A DNA stretch of 64,000 bases from Flavobacteriales bacterium (GCA_020435995.1 JAGQYO010000003.1:51878-115877), one strand, 5' to 3'. Shown: positions 26,568 to 36,249, numbered from the stretch's first letter. Made by a program: numbers and translations. Notes: generated by a model from the letters alone, not told the origin.

Positions 26568-29500
26568 TTGAAGAAGCAGCTTCTTAGTTACGTTATTCTA
26601 TTTACTATTCTAGTTTCCACTGGATTAGCTTTGGTTACTAGCAACCATTTTTTTCCTGAAATTGAAGAGGGTAAACTCAATGTAACAGGAAGAATAAAAA
26701 CTGAACGCAAAAAGGCAATTGAGAAAGTTAGAATTACCATTCTTGACAGCGCCTACAAACAAATTGGGCCAGAAATATTCACTGATCAAAAAGGGCGGTT
26801 TCAATTTACCCTAGCATACGACCAGAAAGTTAGGGTACGGTATCAAGCCGAAGGGTTTGTTACCATGTTCAATACCTTTGACACCAAAGTACCCCGACAG
26901 AAAAAGTACAAAGAACTATATTACGATGCATCCATCGTATTACTATCCGATTCGTCGTCCTATAACAGAAGAGCTATCTCCACCAAGCCTTTTATGAAAG
27001 TTGCCTTTAATGAGGGTTTTGATATGTTTATCGAAGATGTTGAAGAATCTATTGCCTTTGTTGATGAATTAATCCAACCCAATGTAGGATCAGTATTTAT
27101 GAATGGAGCTATCAATGACACACTTCAAGACACTGTAAATGTGACCTTAGTAGCCGTCGATTCTTTGGGTTTTGTAGTTGCAGAAGCCGTTACCACACCA
27201 GACGGTAGATACCAATTAGAAGTACCGCTAATGAGTAATGTTAAGGTTCAGTTTAAAAGTAAAGACCACTACAATGCGTTCGCGATAGTAAATACTGCTG
27301 TAGATTCAAGTAAAAACTTGGATGACTTCAACGTGAAGCAAGACTTTAATTTGGTAAACAAACGGGTTCCGAATGTTAATCCCGCCGCTTTTAACAAACC
27401 AATAGCCACCATTTCTAATGACCCATCAAGTGGCGAGTTTAAAGCAAGTACCGCATCGGCAGATGTATTTTCCGAGTCATTGTGGGCACTAAAAAACAGG
27501 ATGGTTCTTCGAGGCGCCTTGGTAAACCGTGATTCATTACCCTTTAAAGGAACTATGATTCAAGTGCTTGATGGAGATTTAATAAGTGATGAGTATGAAA
27601 TTGATACACCTTATTTTGAAATCCCATTGCCAAAGGATGCCATAACCCATGTGAAGTTCAAGTCAAAGGGTTTCCACACTTCCTTTATATCAATCAACAC
27701 CAATATAAGCAAGGAAGACCAAGCAAAACTCAAGTATTTTAAAAAGAATATTGAATTGTACAGTAAAGATAGAACCGATATCAATTCGGATGCTTTCAAA
27801 CTTCCAATGACCAAGTTTTATTTTGATTCCGAATCAAAATCATTTGTCTCTGATTTTGCAATAACCGAAGAATTTACTGCAAAACTCCACGAAGGTGTTC
27901 AAGTGGATACCAATTATGGAAAAGGTGAAATTACCCTCGATTGTCAAGTAATTGATGCGATAACTGCAAAAAATGTAGGAAAAAGTAAGGTTCGGGTAAT
28001 GGATGAAAACAAAAAAGTAGTTTCATCTTTAAAGACAGATGATAAAGGAAAACTGACTTTGAGGCTCACCACCAATAAGGTTTATTTTATTGAATTGGAA
28101 GCAGATGGATATATGAACACTTTAAACGAATTCAATACTGAAGTTCCCGAAAACTACGTTGATGAAGACCACATCACCAACCCATTTTTTAGAATCCTTC
28201 ACCAAAATACTTTGTTTCAAGAAAAAACTGTTCCTACTGCCCTTTCTGATTCTATGCCTATCACCTTATTTTTCTTTGATGAAGACAAGGATCATTTCGA
28301 TGAGGACTTTAGCTACATGACCAATTTTGAGCGCGCGGTTGTAAATTATGTTCCACCTCCACCACAAAAAACAGGAAAAGAATTAGCTGAAGAAGAGGCG
28401 GCAAAAAAAGAAGCACTTATGGCTGAAGCAAGAGCAGCTGTAGAAGCAGCGAAAGTGGCGTCCGAAGCTTTAATTGCTGCAGCATTGTTAAAAGAACAAG
28501 GCGAAAAACTTAAAATTACTGGTAAAATCCTAGATGAGAACGAACAGCCAGTAAGTGGTATGAAGGTGGAATTGCTCGAAGATAAATCTAAGGTCGAAAG
28601 TACCGAATCAGGGGCAGATGGCGCATTTGCAATATTGGCGCCTTATGGCAAAGACATGCAACTGAAGTTTGACGATAAATCGTACCACGCTATGTTTATG
28701 AATGTGAGCACCAAGTTGCCAGAAGGCAAAGAACCCAGCCCCGATAAGTTTGATTTAAAAACTGTAAAAGCATATAACAAAAAAAGCGCTACGGTAAACC
28801 CCCGTGCCTTTTCCCTTCCTGTGGCGAGTATTGGGTATGGGGCCACAGGCGCTACAAAAAAGGAATGGGTTTCAAAACAATTTGTTGAAGCACTTGTAGT
28901 TACCCCAGAGGTTCAGCGCTTGGCAATTGATGGACGAGTAAGAGAAGGTTCGAAAAACAGGAGTATTGGAGATGCCAAAATCTTAGTTTCAAAAAAAGGT
29001 AAGGTGATAGACACCATAATAGTTGATAGCAGGGGTAAATTCGAAACACAACTTGAATTTCAGGAAGATTATCGCTTCACCGTGATGAAAGATGGTTATT
29101 ACGAAACCGTAACGGCCATAAGCACCAAAACAGCCAACTCAACTGATCCTCTTTTGGATAAAAGGATTAAAAACATGAAGCTTTTATTGGTAAATAAAGC
29201 CGATCCAGACCTTAATATGTCTGTATTTCAACGCCCGTTTTCGAGATACGCCTATAACTCAACGTCTGGAGAATTTGAAGAAGTGGATGGAATTTCAGAA
29301 AGTTTCTTGGCAGACTTGTACATTGATCGCAATCCTAAAGATGATGTTCAACTAACCACCGAAAATGTGAGCGCAACTACCAAGGTGGGAAAAAAAGGTA
29401 TTAATGATGGTACCACCAAACTGGGTGACGCTGATGCAGCCAACAAAAGAAAAGCTAACCAGAATCAGCAAAAACAAACCGAGCTTATGGCTAATCTCAA

Positions 29501-29966
29501 CCAAACATTGGCTGGATTACCTAACACCAACAGAGCTAGAATTAAAGACGTAAATCTGGAATTAGAACGAATTATTAATACAGGCTATGAACTGAGAGGT
29601 CGTGTAGAAACCGAAGTTGACGAAAGTTTACTTGATGCAATTCAACAAATGGAAGACCTTAATAGAATTATTGCCTTGGCCATGGGATTTAAGGCCGATG
29701 CCGTGTTGGTGCCAGTGGATAGTACTTTCATTGTAAATATTGCACCTAGAAGATACCATTATCAAAACAGACACAACGTTCAAAAGCTGTATAGAGATCG
29801 TATTATGTACCGCGATAAAGTAGTTGACCTCGTTAAACTCACTGATTGGTGGATTTATAACACCTACTATAAAAATGGTAAAAAAATCAATTCTGAGACT
29901 TACCACAATGAAATGGCTAGAATTCGATCAACTACTTACTTAGTAGATTCCGTAGGTTCCATATAA
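26568..29966 (+). CDS. Large exported protein of six repeated carboxypeptidase-regulatory-like units
   Basis: The 1132-residue protein has an N-terminal signal segment (MKKQLLSYVILFTILV). Six units of about 130 residues follow, starting near 37, 177, 312, 453, 647 and 785. Each has a carboxypeptidase-regulatory-like beta sandwich, then a recurring strand motif with an aromatic residue and N/S-T (EGFVTMFNTFDT, DHYNAFAIVNTA, KGFHTSFISINT, DGYMNTLNEFNT, KSYHAMFMNVST, DGYYETVTAIST). A tail with an F-x-x-P element follows in units 2, 3, 5 and 6 (NPAAFNKP, SDAFKLP, NPRAFSLP, MSVFQRP). An alanine/glutamate-rich coiled coil (600-646) splits units 4 and 5. No T9SS sorting domain ends it. It may be an envelope scaffold, but the function is unknown. 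The start codon is TTG. Confidence 0.75.
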   Translation: MKKQLLSYVILFTILVSTGLALVTSNHFFPEIEEGKLNVTGRIKTERKKAIEKVRITILDSAYKQIGPEIFTDQKGRFQFTLAYDQKVRVRYQAEGFVTMFNTFDTKVPRQKKYKELYYDASIVLLSDSSSYNRRAISTKPFMKVAFNEGFDMFIEDVEESIAFVDELIQPNVGSVFMNGAINDTLQDTVNVTLVAVDSLGFVVAEAVTTPDGRYQLEVPLMSNVKVQFKSKDHYNAFAIVNTAVDSSKNLDDFNVKQDFNLVNKRVPNVNPAAFNKPIATISNDPSSGEFKASTASADVFSESLWALKNRMVLRGALVNRDSLPFKGTMIQVLDGDLISDEYEIDTPYFEIPLPKDAITHVKFKSKGFHTSFISINTNISKEDQAKLKYFKKNIELYSKDRTDINSDAFKLPMTKFYFDSESKSFVSDFAITEEFTAKLHEGVQVDTNYGKGEITLDCQVIDAITAKNVGKSKVRVMDENKKVVSSLKTDDKGKLTLRLTTNKVYFIELEADGYMNTLNEFNTEVPENYVDEDHITNPFFRILHQNTLFQEKTVPTALSDSMPITLFFFDEDKDHFDEDFSYMTNFERAVVNYVPPPPQKTGKELAEEEAAKKEALMAEARAAVEAAKVASEALIAAALLKEQGEKLKITGKILDENEQPVSGMKVELLEDKSKVESTESGADGAFAILAPYGKDMQLKFDDKSYHAMFMNVSTKLPEGKEPSPDKFDLKTVKAYNKKSATVNPRAFSLPVASIGYGATGATKKEWVSKQFVEALVVTPEVQRLAIDGRVREGSKNRSIGDAKILVSKKGKVIDTIIVDSRGKFETQLEFQEDYRFTVMKDGYYETVTAISTKTANSTDPLLDKRIKNMKLLLVNKADPDLNMSVFQRPFSRYAYNSTSGEFEEVDGISESFLADLYIDRNPKDDVQLTTENVSATTKVGKKGINDGTTKLGDADAANKRKANQNQQKQTELMANLNQTLAGLPNTNRARIKDVNLELERIINTGYELRGRVETEVDESLLDAIQQMEDLNRIIALAMGFKADAVLVPVDSTFIVNIAPRRYHYQNRHNVQKLYRDRIMYRDKVVDLVKLTDWWIYNTYYKNGKKINSETYHNEMARIRSTTYLVDSVGSI

Positions 29967-29967
29967 G

Positions 29968-31461
29968 TTGAAAGACCTCAATTTCTCGCAGACTTTAAGC
30001 AAAACTTCGTTTTCGAGAGGAAGGCAATGTGTGAAATCACTTTGGCTTCACAAAAACAAACCTGAACTAAAAACAAAACGAATATCTGAAGGGAAAATTC
30101 TAAAAGAATCTGGGAATCCAGTATTAGACCTATTCTTTAAAAAATACAGTGGTGGCTCAGAATGTGGCCGCAATCAAATTGAAGAAGAAAAAGACTGGCC
30201 ACTCGCCATAGATCTTACCAAGCAGGCCATAAAAGACGGCGTCAAAATACTATACAACCCGGCATTCTTTGCAAACGATTTACTCGTCGATATCCATTTG
30301 TTGCAAAAAAATGATGATGGCTCATATACAGCCTTTGTTTTGAAAATTGCCACACGAATTTCTGACAGAAGCCTGCAGGCTGCCGCATATCAATTGTTTG
30401 CCATCGAAAATTCGGGAATAATTATCTCCGAATTTAAATTTGTAATCATCAACAACCACTATCGCCTTCGAGGAGAATTAAATCCTTCAAAACTGTTTCG
30501 CGAGGTTTCCGTTACTCAAAAACTGCGTTTACTACTTCCCGAAACGATCACTTTGGCGGAAAAAATGACCAAGGTATTGTATTCTAAAAAAGAACCTCAA
30601 ATTAAGATTGGTCCTCACTGTACCGAACCTCATACATGCGAATTTCAAGAAAGATGTTGGGGAAAAGTTCCCAGTGATTCCATATTCGAATTGGTAGGAT
30701 TTCCCAAGCATAGTATGTTTAATTTTTGGAATCAAGGATTGCGTTCAATTGGTAAAATCCCAGACTCAACCACCTTGTCGTTTAACCAAGAGATTCAACG
30801 TAAAAAAATAAAAAGATTAGACAAAAAAAGCCTCAAGCATTTTTTTAATGAAATCAAGTACCCTCTTTTTCTTGTAGACTTCGAAGGCTTTCTGCCCGCC
30901 GTACCACAACTTCAAGGGGGTAAACCTTTTGAGATGATTCCCTTTTTGTTTTCAGGGTTTTACATTGCAGCACCTCATGCCGAACCCATTCATAAATTTC
31001 ATTTATGTGAACCTACTGAAAACATTTTATCCGAATTTGCTCTAAAATTGATCGAAGCGGCAGACTCGGCACAATCAATTTTGTGCTACGACACCTTAAC
31101 CGAAAAAAATGTTTTGAAAATGCTTTTGAAGCGATTGCCAGAATTGGAAACCACCTTAAAAGACCTAATGGAAAAAATGATTGACCTCTCCAACCCCATA
31201 AAAAGAAAAGATTTTTATCTACCTGAAATGAAGGGACATGTTTCATTGAAATACGTGCTTCCCGCAATTGATTCAGATTTTGGCTATGAATCGTTAGAAA
31301 TCCAGACTGGCAGAATGGCAGCCAATACCTATCAAGTTATTTATGATAATATGAATAATGTTGAGGTAGAAAAACACAAAGAAAATTTAATTGCATATTG
31401 CCGCCATGATGCTATCGGCTTGCTCAAGTTGTATCAATCCCTTCTTGAGGAAATCTCCTGA
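29968..31461 (+). CDS. DUF2779 protein: degenerate Cas4/RecB-like domain fused to RNase H-like domain
   Basis: The 497-residue protein follows the DUF2779 layout. The N-terminal half resembles Cas4/RecB nucleases, with Fe-S cysteines C21 and C218, C224, C230 (CTEPHTCEFQERC). The metal-binding D104 is kept in ANDLL. The usual E-V-K triad is FVLK here (V124, K126), so the catalytic glutamate is gone. The C-terminal half is a DEDD-type exonuclease domain with D304 and E306 (VDFEG), LCYDTLTEKNVL and YCRHDAIGLL. It may process nucleic acids through the second domain only. Starts at TTG one base after the preceding stop. Confidence 0.82.
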   Translation: MKDLNFSQTLSKTSFSRGRQCVKSLWLHKNKPELKTKRISEGKILKESGNPVLDLFFKKYSGGSECGRNQIEEEKDWPLAIDLTKQAIKDGVKILYNPAFFANDLLVDIHLLQKNDDGSYTAFVLKIATRISDRSLQAAAYQLFAIENSGIIISEFKFVIINNHYRLRGELNPSKLFREVSVTQKLRLLLPETITLAEKMTKVLYSKKEPQIKIGPHCTEPHTCEFQERCWGKVPSDSIFELVGFPKHSMFNFWNQGLRSIGKIPDSTTLSFNQEIQRKKIKRLDKKSLKHFFNEIKYPLFLVDFEGFLPAVPQLQGGKPFEMIPFLFSGFYIAAPHAEPIHKFHLCEPTENILSEFALKLIEAADSAQSILCYDTLTEKNVLKMLLKRLPELETTLKDLMEKMIDLSNPIKRKDFYLPEMKGHVSLKYVLPAIDSDFGYESLEIQTGRMAANTYQVIYDNMNNVEVEKHKENLIAYCRHDAIGLLKLYQSLLEEIS

Positions 31462-31514
31462 GGTCTTAAGAGGAATTAACCGACAATATGGGTCAATAGC
31501 CCTCGCCTTATTGA

Positions 31515-31522
31515 TATATTTG
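31515..31522 (+). promoter_or_regulatory. -7 promoter element for the CDP-sugar cluster
   Basis: TATATTTG fits TAnnTTTG and ends 26 bases before the rfbF ATG. Confidence 0.5.
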
Positions 31523-31548
31523 CCCAACTCATAACGCATTCTCATTTC

Positions 31549-32322
31549 ATGAAAGTAGTCATTTTTGCTGGGGGCAAAGGAACCCGAATTTCAGAGGAAT
31601 CTCATTTAAGACCAAAACCAATGATTGAAGTTGGTGGCAAGCCTATATTATGGCACATCATGAAACTTTATGCATCCTATGGCCACAACGAGTTTATCAT
31701 TTGCTTAGGATACAAGGGATACATGATCAAGGAGTACTTCTTAAACTACTTTGTACACAACTCAGATGTAACCATTGATTTGGAAAACAACCAAGTTGAA
31801 GTGCATCAAACAAAAACCGAATCGTTTAAAATTACACTGGTAGACACTGGGCTTGAAACCATGACAGCTGGCCGATTAAAACGCGTGCAATCCTATATAG
31901 GAAACGAGGATTTTATGCTTACTTATGGCGATGGTGTTTGCGATATTGACATGCAGAACCAGCTTAAATTTCACCAAAATCACGGAAAACTATGTACCAT
32001 GTCTATTGTGCAACCAGGAAGCCGATTTGGTGTTATTGAATTAGATAGCAACAATACGGTAACCACTTTTGCGGAGAAACCCAAAGAAGATGGAGCATGG
32101 ATTAATGGAGGTTTTTTTATCATGAAACCTGAAATATTTAAGTACCTACACGATAATGCCGACCAAATTATGTGGGAGAGACAACCCCTCGAAGACCTTA
32201 CCCATGATGGCCAATTGGTAGCCTACAAACACAATGGGTTTTGGAAGTGCATGGATACTTTGAGAGACAACCAAGAATTAAACTCCATGTGGGAAAAAAA
32301 TCCGCAGTGGAAAAATTGGTAA
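31549..32322 (+). CDS. rfbF: Glucose-1-phosphate cytidylyltransferase
   Basis: RfbF makes CDP-glucose from CTP and glucose-1-phosphate. The 257-residue protein starts with the nucleotidyltransferase signature FAGGKGTRISEESHLRPKPMIEVGGKPI. It also has GDGVCDID for metal binding and GGFFIMKPE, all typical of the CDP-glucose enzyme. The dehydratase gene starts 17 bases after the stop. This commits sugar to CDP-linked 6-deoxy sugars for surface polysaccharide. Confidence 0.96.
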   Translation: MKVVIFAGGKGTRISEESHLRPKPMIEVGGKPILWHIMKLYASYGHNEFIICLGYKGYMIKEYFLNYFVHNSDVTIDLENNQVEVHQTKTESFKITLVDTGLETMTAGRLKRVQSYIGNEDFMLTYGDGVCDIDMQNQLKFHQNHGKLCTMSIVQPGSRFGVIELDSNNTVTTFAEKPKEDGAWINGGFFIMKPEIFKYLHDNADQIMWERQPLEDLTHDGQLVAYKHNGFWKCMDTLRDNQELNSMWEKNPQWKNW

Positions 32323-32339
32323 TAGTTTAGGGCTCAGAA

Positions 32340-33425
32340 ATGGATTGGAATAAACTCAAAAATGCCTACCAAGGTAAACGTGTGTTTCTCACAGGGCACA
32401 CTGGATTTAAGGGCACATGGCTTACTTTAATTCTAAAAGAGCTGGGTGCCGAAGTAAAAGGTTATGCCCTCCCTCCTCTTGAGTTCAATGCTTTGTATCA
32501 TCAAACACGTGCAGAGAACTATTGCGATTCCGTTATCGCCGACATCAGAAACAGAGAAAAAATTCATCGAGAAATTCAGAATTTTAAGCCCGATTATTTG
32601 TTTCACATGGCCGCACAAGCCCTTGTGCTTGAGGGCTACAAAAATCCCGTAGAAACCTACCAAACCAATGTAATGGGTACTGTAAATGTGTTGGATGCAC
32701 TTCGCGATATTCACAAACCTTGCAAAGCCATTATGATTACTACCGACAAAGTGTACGAAAATCTTGAAAGAGAAGCTCCCTATAAAGAAGGAGAAGCCTT
32801 AGGTGGCTACGACCCATATTCAAACTCAAAGGCTTGTTGCGAGCTGGCCATATCGGCTTATCGGTCTTCCTTTTTCAACGCTAAAAATTTGAGAGAGCAT
32901 GGTATTTCTTTGTCAAGTGCGAGGTCAGGAAATGTAATTGGCGGGGGCGATTGGTCTGCATTTAGAATTGTGCCTGACATGGCCAAGGCCTTTGCCAAGG
33001 ATGAAGCTCTCCTCTTGCGAAACCCCGACTCAGTTCGACCTTGGCAACATGTGTTGGACCCCTTAAACGGGTATTTGATGTTGGGTGCTAAAATGAACGA
33101 AGACTGCCTCGCTTATAATTTGGCATACAATTTTGGCCCTGAACAAGAAGATCGGTTAACGGTTGAAGAATTGGTAAAAGAGGGAATAAAAACATGGGGT
33201 TCAGGTGAATACGTTGTTTCTCGCGACCCAAACAAACCTCATGAAGCTGGCTTGCTTCGGTTAGATATTTCAAAGGCAAAAAAAGAATTGAATTGGAAAC
33301 CTCGCTACTCTTCCAAAGAAGCTATCAAAGTTACCATGGACTGGTATTTGGCCGCACATAAAAATGAATCACCTCGTGAAATAACCGCAGCTCAGATCAA
33401 ATCATTTTTCCGAATCGATGAATAA
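32340..33425 (+). CDS. rfbG: CDP-glucose 4,6-dehydratase
   Basis: RfbG converts CDP-glucose to CDP-4-keto-6-deoxyglucose. The 361-residue SDR enzyme has the NAD loop GHTGFKGTW near residue 19. The catalytic triad is in TTDKVYENL (T-D-K) and YDPYSNSK (Y-x3-K). The tail NWKPRYSSKEAI is usual. The next gene starts eight bases before this stop, so translation is coupled. Genes for the further steps to 3,6-dideoxyhexoses (E1, E3 enzymes) are absent, so the final sugar is likely different. Confidence 0.95.
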   Translation: MDWNKLKNAYQGKRVFLTGHTGFKGTWLTLILKELGAEVKGYALPPLEFNALYHQTRAENYCDSVIADIRNREKIHREIQNFKPDYLFHMAAQALVLEGYKNPVETYQTNVMGTVNVLDALRDIHKPCKAIMITTDKVYENLEREAPYKEGEALGGYDPYSNSKACCELAISAYRSSFFNAKNLREHGISLSSARSGNVIGGGDWSAFRIVPDMAKAFAKDEALLLRNPDSVRPWQHVLDPLNGYLMLGAKMNEDCLAYNLAYNFGPEQEDRLTVEELVKEGIKTWGSGEYVVSRDPNKPHEAGLLRLDISKAKKELNWKPRYSSKEAIKVTMDWYLAAHKNESPREITAAQIKSFFRIDE

Positions 33426-33957
33426 TTTTAGAGAAACTAAATTAAAAGGCGTATTTGAAATTGACCTCTTTCACCTGAAAGATGACCGGGGGGTTTTTGT
33501 AAAAACCTTCCATAAAAAAACGCTTGAATCCTACGGCCTAGAAACTGATTTTGCTGAGAGTTTTTATTCCATCAACAACAAAAATGTAGTTCGAGGAATG
33601 CATTTTCAATACCCACCAGACGATCATTCCAAAATCGTGTACTGCACCAGTGGCGCACTAACCGATGTTATCTTGGATATCAGAAAAGCATCGCCTACTT
33701 ATGGTCAATACCACACGGTTGAGTTATTTGGAGAAAACTTTAAGGCCGTTTATCTGCCTTCGGGAACGGCACATGGTTTTTTTGTAAAAGCAGACCATAC
33801 ATGTATGGTTTACTTGACCTCAACGATGCATAGCCCAAAAAATGATGGAGGAATTTTGTTCGATTCCTTTGGTTATAATTGGCCAGTTCCATTTCCCATT
33901 CACTCGGAAAGAGATCTGAATTTCCCTTCTTTCGATCAATTTAAAAGTCCTTTTTGA
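33418..33957 (+). CDS. RmlC-like dTDP/CDP-4-keto-6-deoxysugar epimerase
   Basis: The 179-residue protein is a cupin of the RmlC family, which epimerises carbons 3 and 5 of 4-keto-6-deoxyhexose nucleotides. The RmlC histidine lies in VVRGMHFQYPP. LDIRKASPTYGQ, YLPSGTAHGFFV and the Y-L-T-S strand near residue 124 are conserved. The sequence MHSPKNDGG replaces the usual YNP-ERG block. Its place after rfbF-rfbG suggests a CDP-linked rather than dTDP-linked substrate. Which carbon it changes cannot be told from sequence. Confidence 0.88.
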   Translation: MNNFRETKLKGVFEIDLFHLKDDRGVFVKTFHKKTLESYGLETDFAESFYSINNKNVVRGMHFQYPPDDHSKIVYCTSGALTDVILDIRKASPTYGQYHTVELFGENFKAVYLPSGTAHGFFVKADHTCMVYLTSTMHSPKNDGGILFDSFGYNWPVPFPIHSERDLNFPSFDQFKSPF

Positions 33958-35168
33958 TGATAAAAAAATGGGTACTACTTTTTTTTCTTGGAATTAGCTT
34001 TTTAGTCCATTCTCAAAATACGCTGTCAAGCCAATCTCAAGTCAGTGTTCTCACTGTAGGCCCAGGAGAAGACCTCTACTCCATATTCGGCCATACCGCA
34101 ATTAGGATAAAAGATGACTCCTTGAATGTTGATGTGGTTTTTAACTATGGCACATTTGAGTTTTCAGATGACTTTTATGTACTTTTTGCAATGGGCAAAC
34201 TCAATTATAAGTTGGATACTGAGCCCTTCGAGGTTTTTAAAGACGCATATATTTGGGAAAATCGCTGGGTTAAGGAGCAGTTACTCAACTTGACCCAAAG
34301 TCAAAAACAAAAAATTCTAGATGCTCTCCTCATCAATTATCGCCCTGAGAACAAGTACTACCTCTATGATTTTTTTTACGACAACTGTTCCACACGTCCG
34401 CGCGATATTATAGAAACTGCACTTGGGCCAGAAGTACAACTGGTTTATCCACAACCGAAGCCTGATTCTTCGTTCCGAGATTTAACTGATGTTTATTTGG
34501 TGCAACAATCTTGGGGTGATGTAGGGATTGACCTAGGACTTGGATCCCCATCAGACGTACTTGCTACAGAGAAACACAAAACTTTTCTCCCCGATTATTT
34601 ATTGACTTCATTGTCTCTTTCAAAAATTAAGGATGCAAACGGAACTTGGATTCCACTGGTATCGGCTCAGCAGGAAATCGTTCCGAACGATCCAATTCAA
34701 ACAGAATTTGATCCCCTTAGTCCGTTCATGGTTTTCTTCTATTTATTGCTTCTTTATTTATTGGTAGGGGTAATTCTACAGTCTTCCGTGTTGCTCAAAA
34801 TTCTTGACTCGTTGCTCTTTTCAGTAGTTGGATTGGCGGGCTGGCTCATTATATTCCTGTGGTTCGTAACAGATCACAATACCACACAAAACAATTTCAA
34901 CCTTCTGTGGTGTTTCCCCCTCCTCTTTCCATTTGGGCTATTGTTATGGGTAAAATCTCAAGGAAAAACAATTCGGCGTTTTTGGATTTTCATTCTTGCA
35001 CTCAATGGATTGGTTATACTTACGTGGTATTTGTTGCCTCAAAAAATGAATCCCTATTATTTGGCATTCGCATTATTGTTGGCCGCTCGATATGCTAGTT
35101 ACTTAGGTATTTGGGACAACACACCGTTGGGGAGGTTCAAATTCTTTTCTTTGCAAAAATTATCCTGA
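33957..35168 (+). CDS. DUF4105 membrane protein
   Basis: The 403-residue protein has a signal peptide (MIKKWVLLFFLGISFLVHSQ). The DUF4105 domain follows, with LTVGPGEDLYSIFGHTAIRI, the FNYGTFEF strand and YDFFYDNCSTRPRDIIE. The cysteine and histidine resemble a papain-like catalytic pair, which is a proposal for this family and not proven. The C-terminal third holds five or six membrane segments. The ATG shares one base with the epimerase stop (TGATG). Role unknown; envelope location is likely. Confidence 0.86.
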   Translation: MIKKWVLLFFLGISFLVHSQNTLSSQSQVSVLTVGPGEDLYSIFGHTAIRIKDDSLNVDVVFNYGTFEFSDDFYVLFAMGKLNYKLDTEPFEVFKDAYIWENRWVKEQLLNLTQSQKQKILDALLINYRPENKYYLYDFFYDNCSTRPRDIIETALGPEVQLVYPQPKPDSSFRDLTDVYLVQQSWGDVGIDLGLGSPSDVLATEKHKTFLPDYLLTSLSLSKIKDANGTWIPLVSAQQEIVPNDPIQTEFDPLSPFMVFFYLLLLYLLVGVILQSSVLLKILDSLLFSVVGLAGWLIIFLWFVTDHNTTQNNFNLLWCFPLLFPFGLLLWVKSQGKTIRRFWIFILALNGLVILTWYLLPQKMNPYYLAFALLLAARYASYLGIWDNTPLGRFKFFSLQKLS

Positions 35169-35169
35169 T

Positions 35170-35643
35170 ATGCTTCAACGAATTCAAAGTGTTTATCTCG
35201 CCATTTCGCTGCTCATTGGAATTGTCTTTGCCTTTCTGGCGATTGCGGAGTTTGATGCCAACGACAGCATCTATTTGATTAAAGCAACAGGAATATTTTA
35301 TGAAGATGCCAGTGGAGTTTTCTTCGAATCGCCAAATGAATCATTGAGTGTGGTACTCATTTTTCATTTGTTACTTACAGGTTCTAGCATTTTTCAATAC
35401 AAAAACAGAAAAATGCAAATGAAGCTCTGCGCATTAAATATTCTGCTGTTGTTTACTTTAACGGCTCTCATTTTCTTTGTTGACTTTTCAGTGCCTGAAA
35501 GCATCAAGCAGGGTACAACGCCAGCTATTAATTACCTCTTCGGAAGCTTACTTCCCATAGTTTCAGTAGTTTTTCAATTTATGGCCATGCGATCTATCCA
35601 AAAAGATGAAAAGCTCATAAAAAGTACCGAGCGCATCCGTTAA
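35170..35643 (+). CDS. DUF4293 family membrane protein
   Basis: The 157-residue protein has four membrane helices and the family start MLQRIQSVYLAISLLIG. DUF4293 is restricted to Bacteroidota and has no known function. It begins one base after the DUF4105 stop. Its 3' end overlaps the convergent phosphoesterase gene by four bases. Confidence 0.86.
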   Translation: MLQRIQSVYLAISLLIGIVFAFLAIAEFDANDSIYLIKATGIFYEDASGVFFESPNESLSVVLIFHLLLTGSSIFQYKNRKMQMKLCALNILLLFTLTALIFFVDFSVPESIKQGTTPAINYLFGSLLPIVSVVFQFMAMRSIQKDEKLIKSTERIR

Positions 35644-36134
35644 GTTCGTTTCTTTTCGAAAACATCTAAATCCAAAACCCTACCATTTTCAATTGAAAAT
35701 CGAAGCATAGTTTTTACCACATGAAAACCGTGGTTGCCCATTGCTCCAGGGTTCATGTGCAAACAATTGAGTTTTTTATCCATCATCACTTTTAAAATAT
35801 GAGAGTGACCGCAAATAAAAAGGCCCGGTGGATCAGCGTAAATTTCCTTTCTTACGAGGGGACTGTAATTACCTGGATACCCTCCAATGTGCGTCATCCA
35901 TACTTTGAGTCCTTCAATTTCAAATCTCAAATTCTCTTTAAAAACCCTTCGAATATCGGCTCCATCTATATTTCCAAAAACGGCCCTAAGTGGTTTCTCT
36001 TTTTCCAAAGCATCGGTTACTTTTAAAGACCCAATGTCTCCTGCATGCCATATTTCATCGCAGGCTTCAAAATGCCGCAATACGGCTTCATCCAAAAAGG
36101 AATGTGTATCGGATAAAAGTCCAATTCGCTTCAT
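35640..36134 (-). CDS. YfcE/MJ0936-type metallophosphoesterase
   Basis: The 164-residue protein is a small calcineurin-like phosphoesterase. The dimetal motifs are GLLSDTH, HAGDIG, FGNID, THIGG and ICGHSH, in the family order. These enzymes hydrolyse phosphodiesters such as bis-pNPP in vitro; the natural substrate is unknown. The gene is convergent to DUF4293 with a four-base overlap. Confidence 0.94.
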   Translation of the reverse strand: MKRIGLLSDTHSFLDEAVLRHFEACDEIWHAGDIGSLKVTDALEKEKPLRAVFGNIDGADIRRVFKENLRFEIEGLKVWMTHIGGYPGNYSPLVRKEIYADPPGLFICGHSHILKVMMDKKLNCLHMNPGAMGNHGFHVVKTMLRFSIENGRVLDLDVFEKKRT

Positions 36135-36211
36135 GGTTCAAATCTGCTAATTAATAGTGAAACCAAATGCCTAATATTTGGAAATAGTGCAATAATGATG
36201 GACAAAATTCG

Positions 36212-36241
36212 TTTGCCCATTTTTCTTATTGCCTACATTTG
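36212..36241 (+). promoter_or_regulatory. Promoter of the TonB-dependent receptor operon
   Basis: TTTG (36212-36215), an 18-base spacer and TACATTTG (36234-36241) match the Bacteroidota promoter closely. The ATG lies only eight bases after the -7 element, so the mRNA should be nearly leaderless. Confidence 0.65.
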
Positions 36242-36249
36242 GCCCCCGC

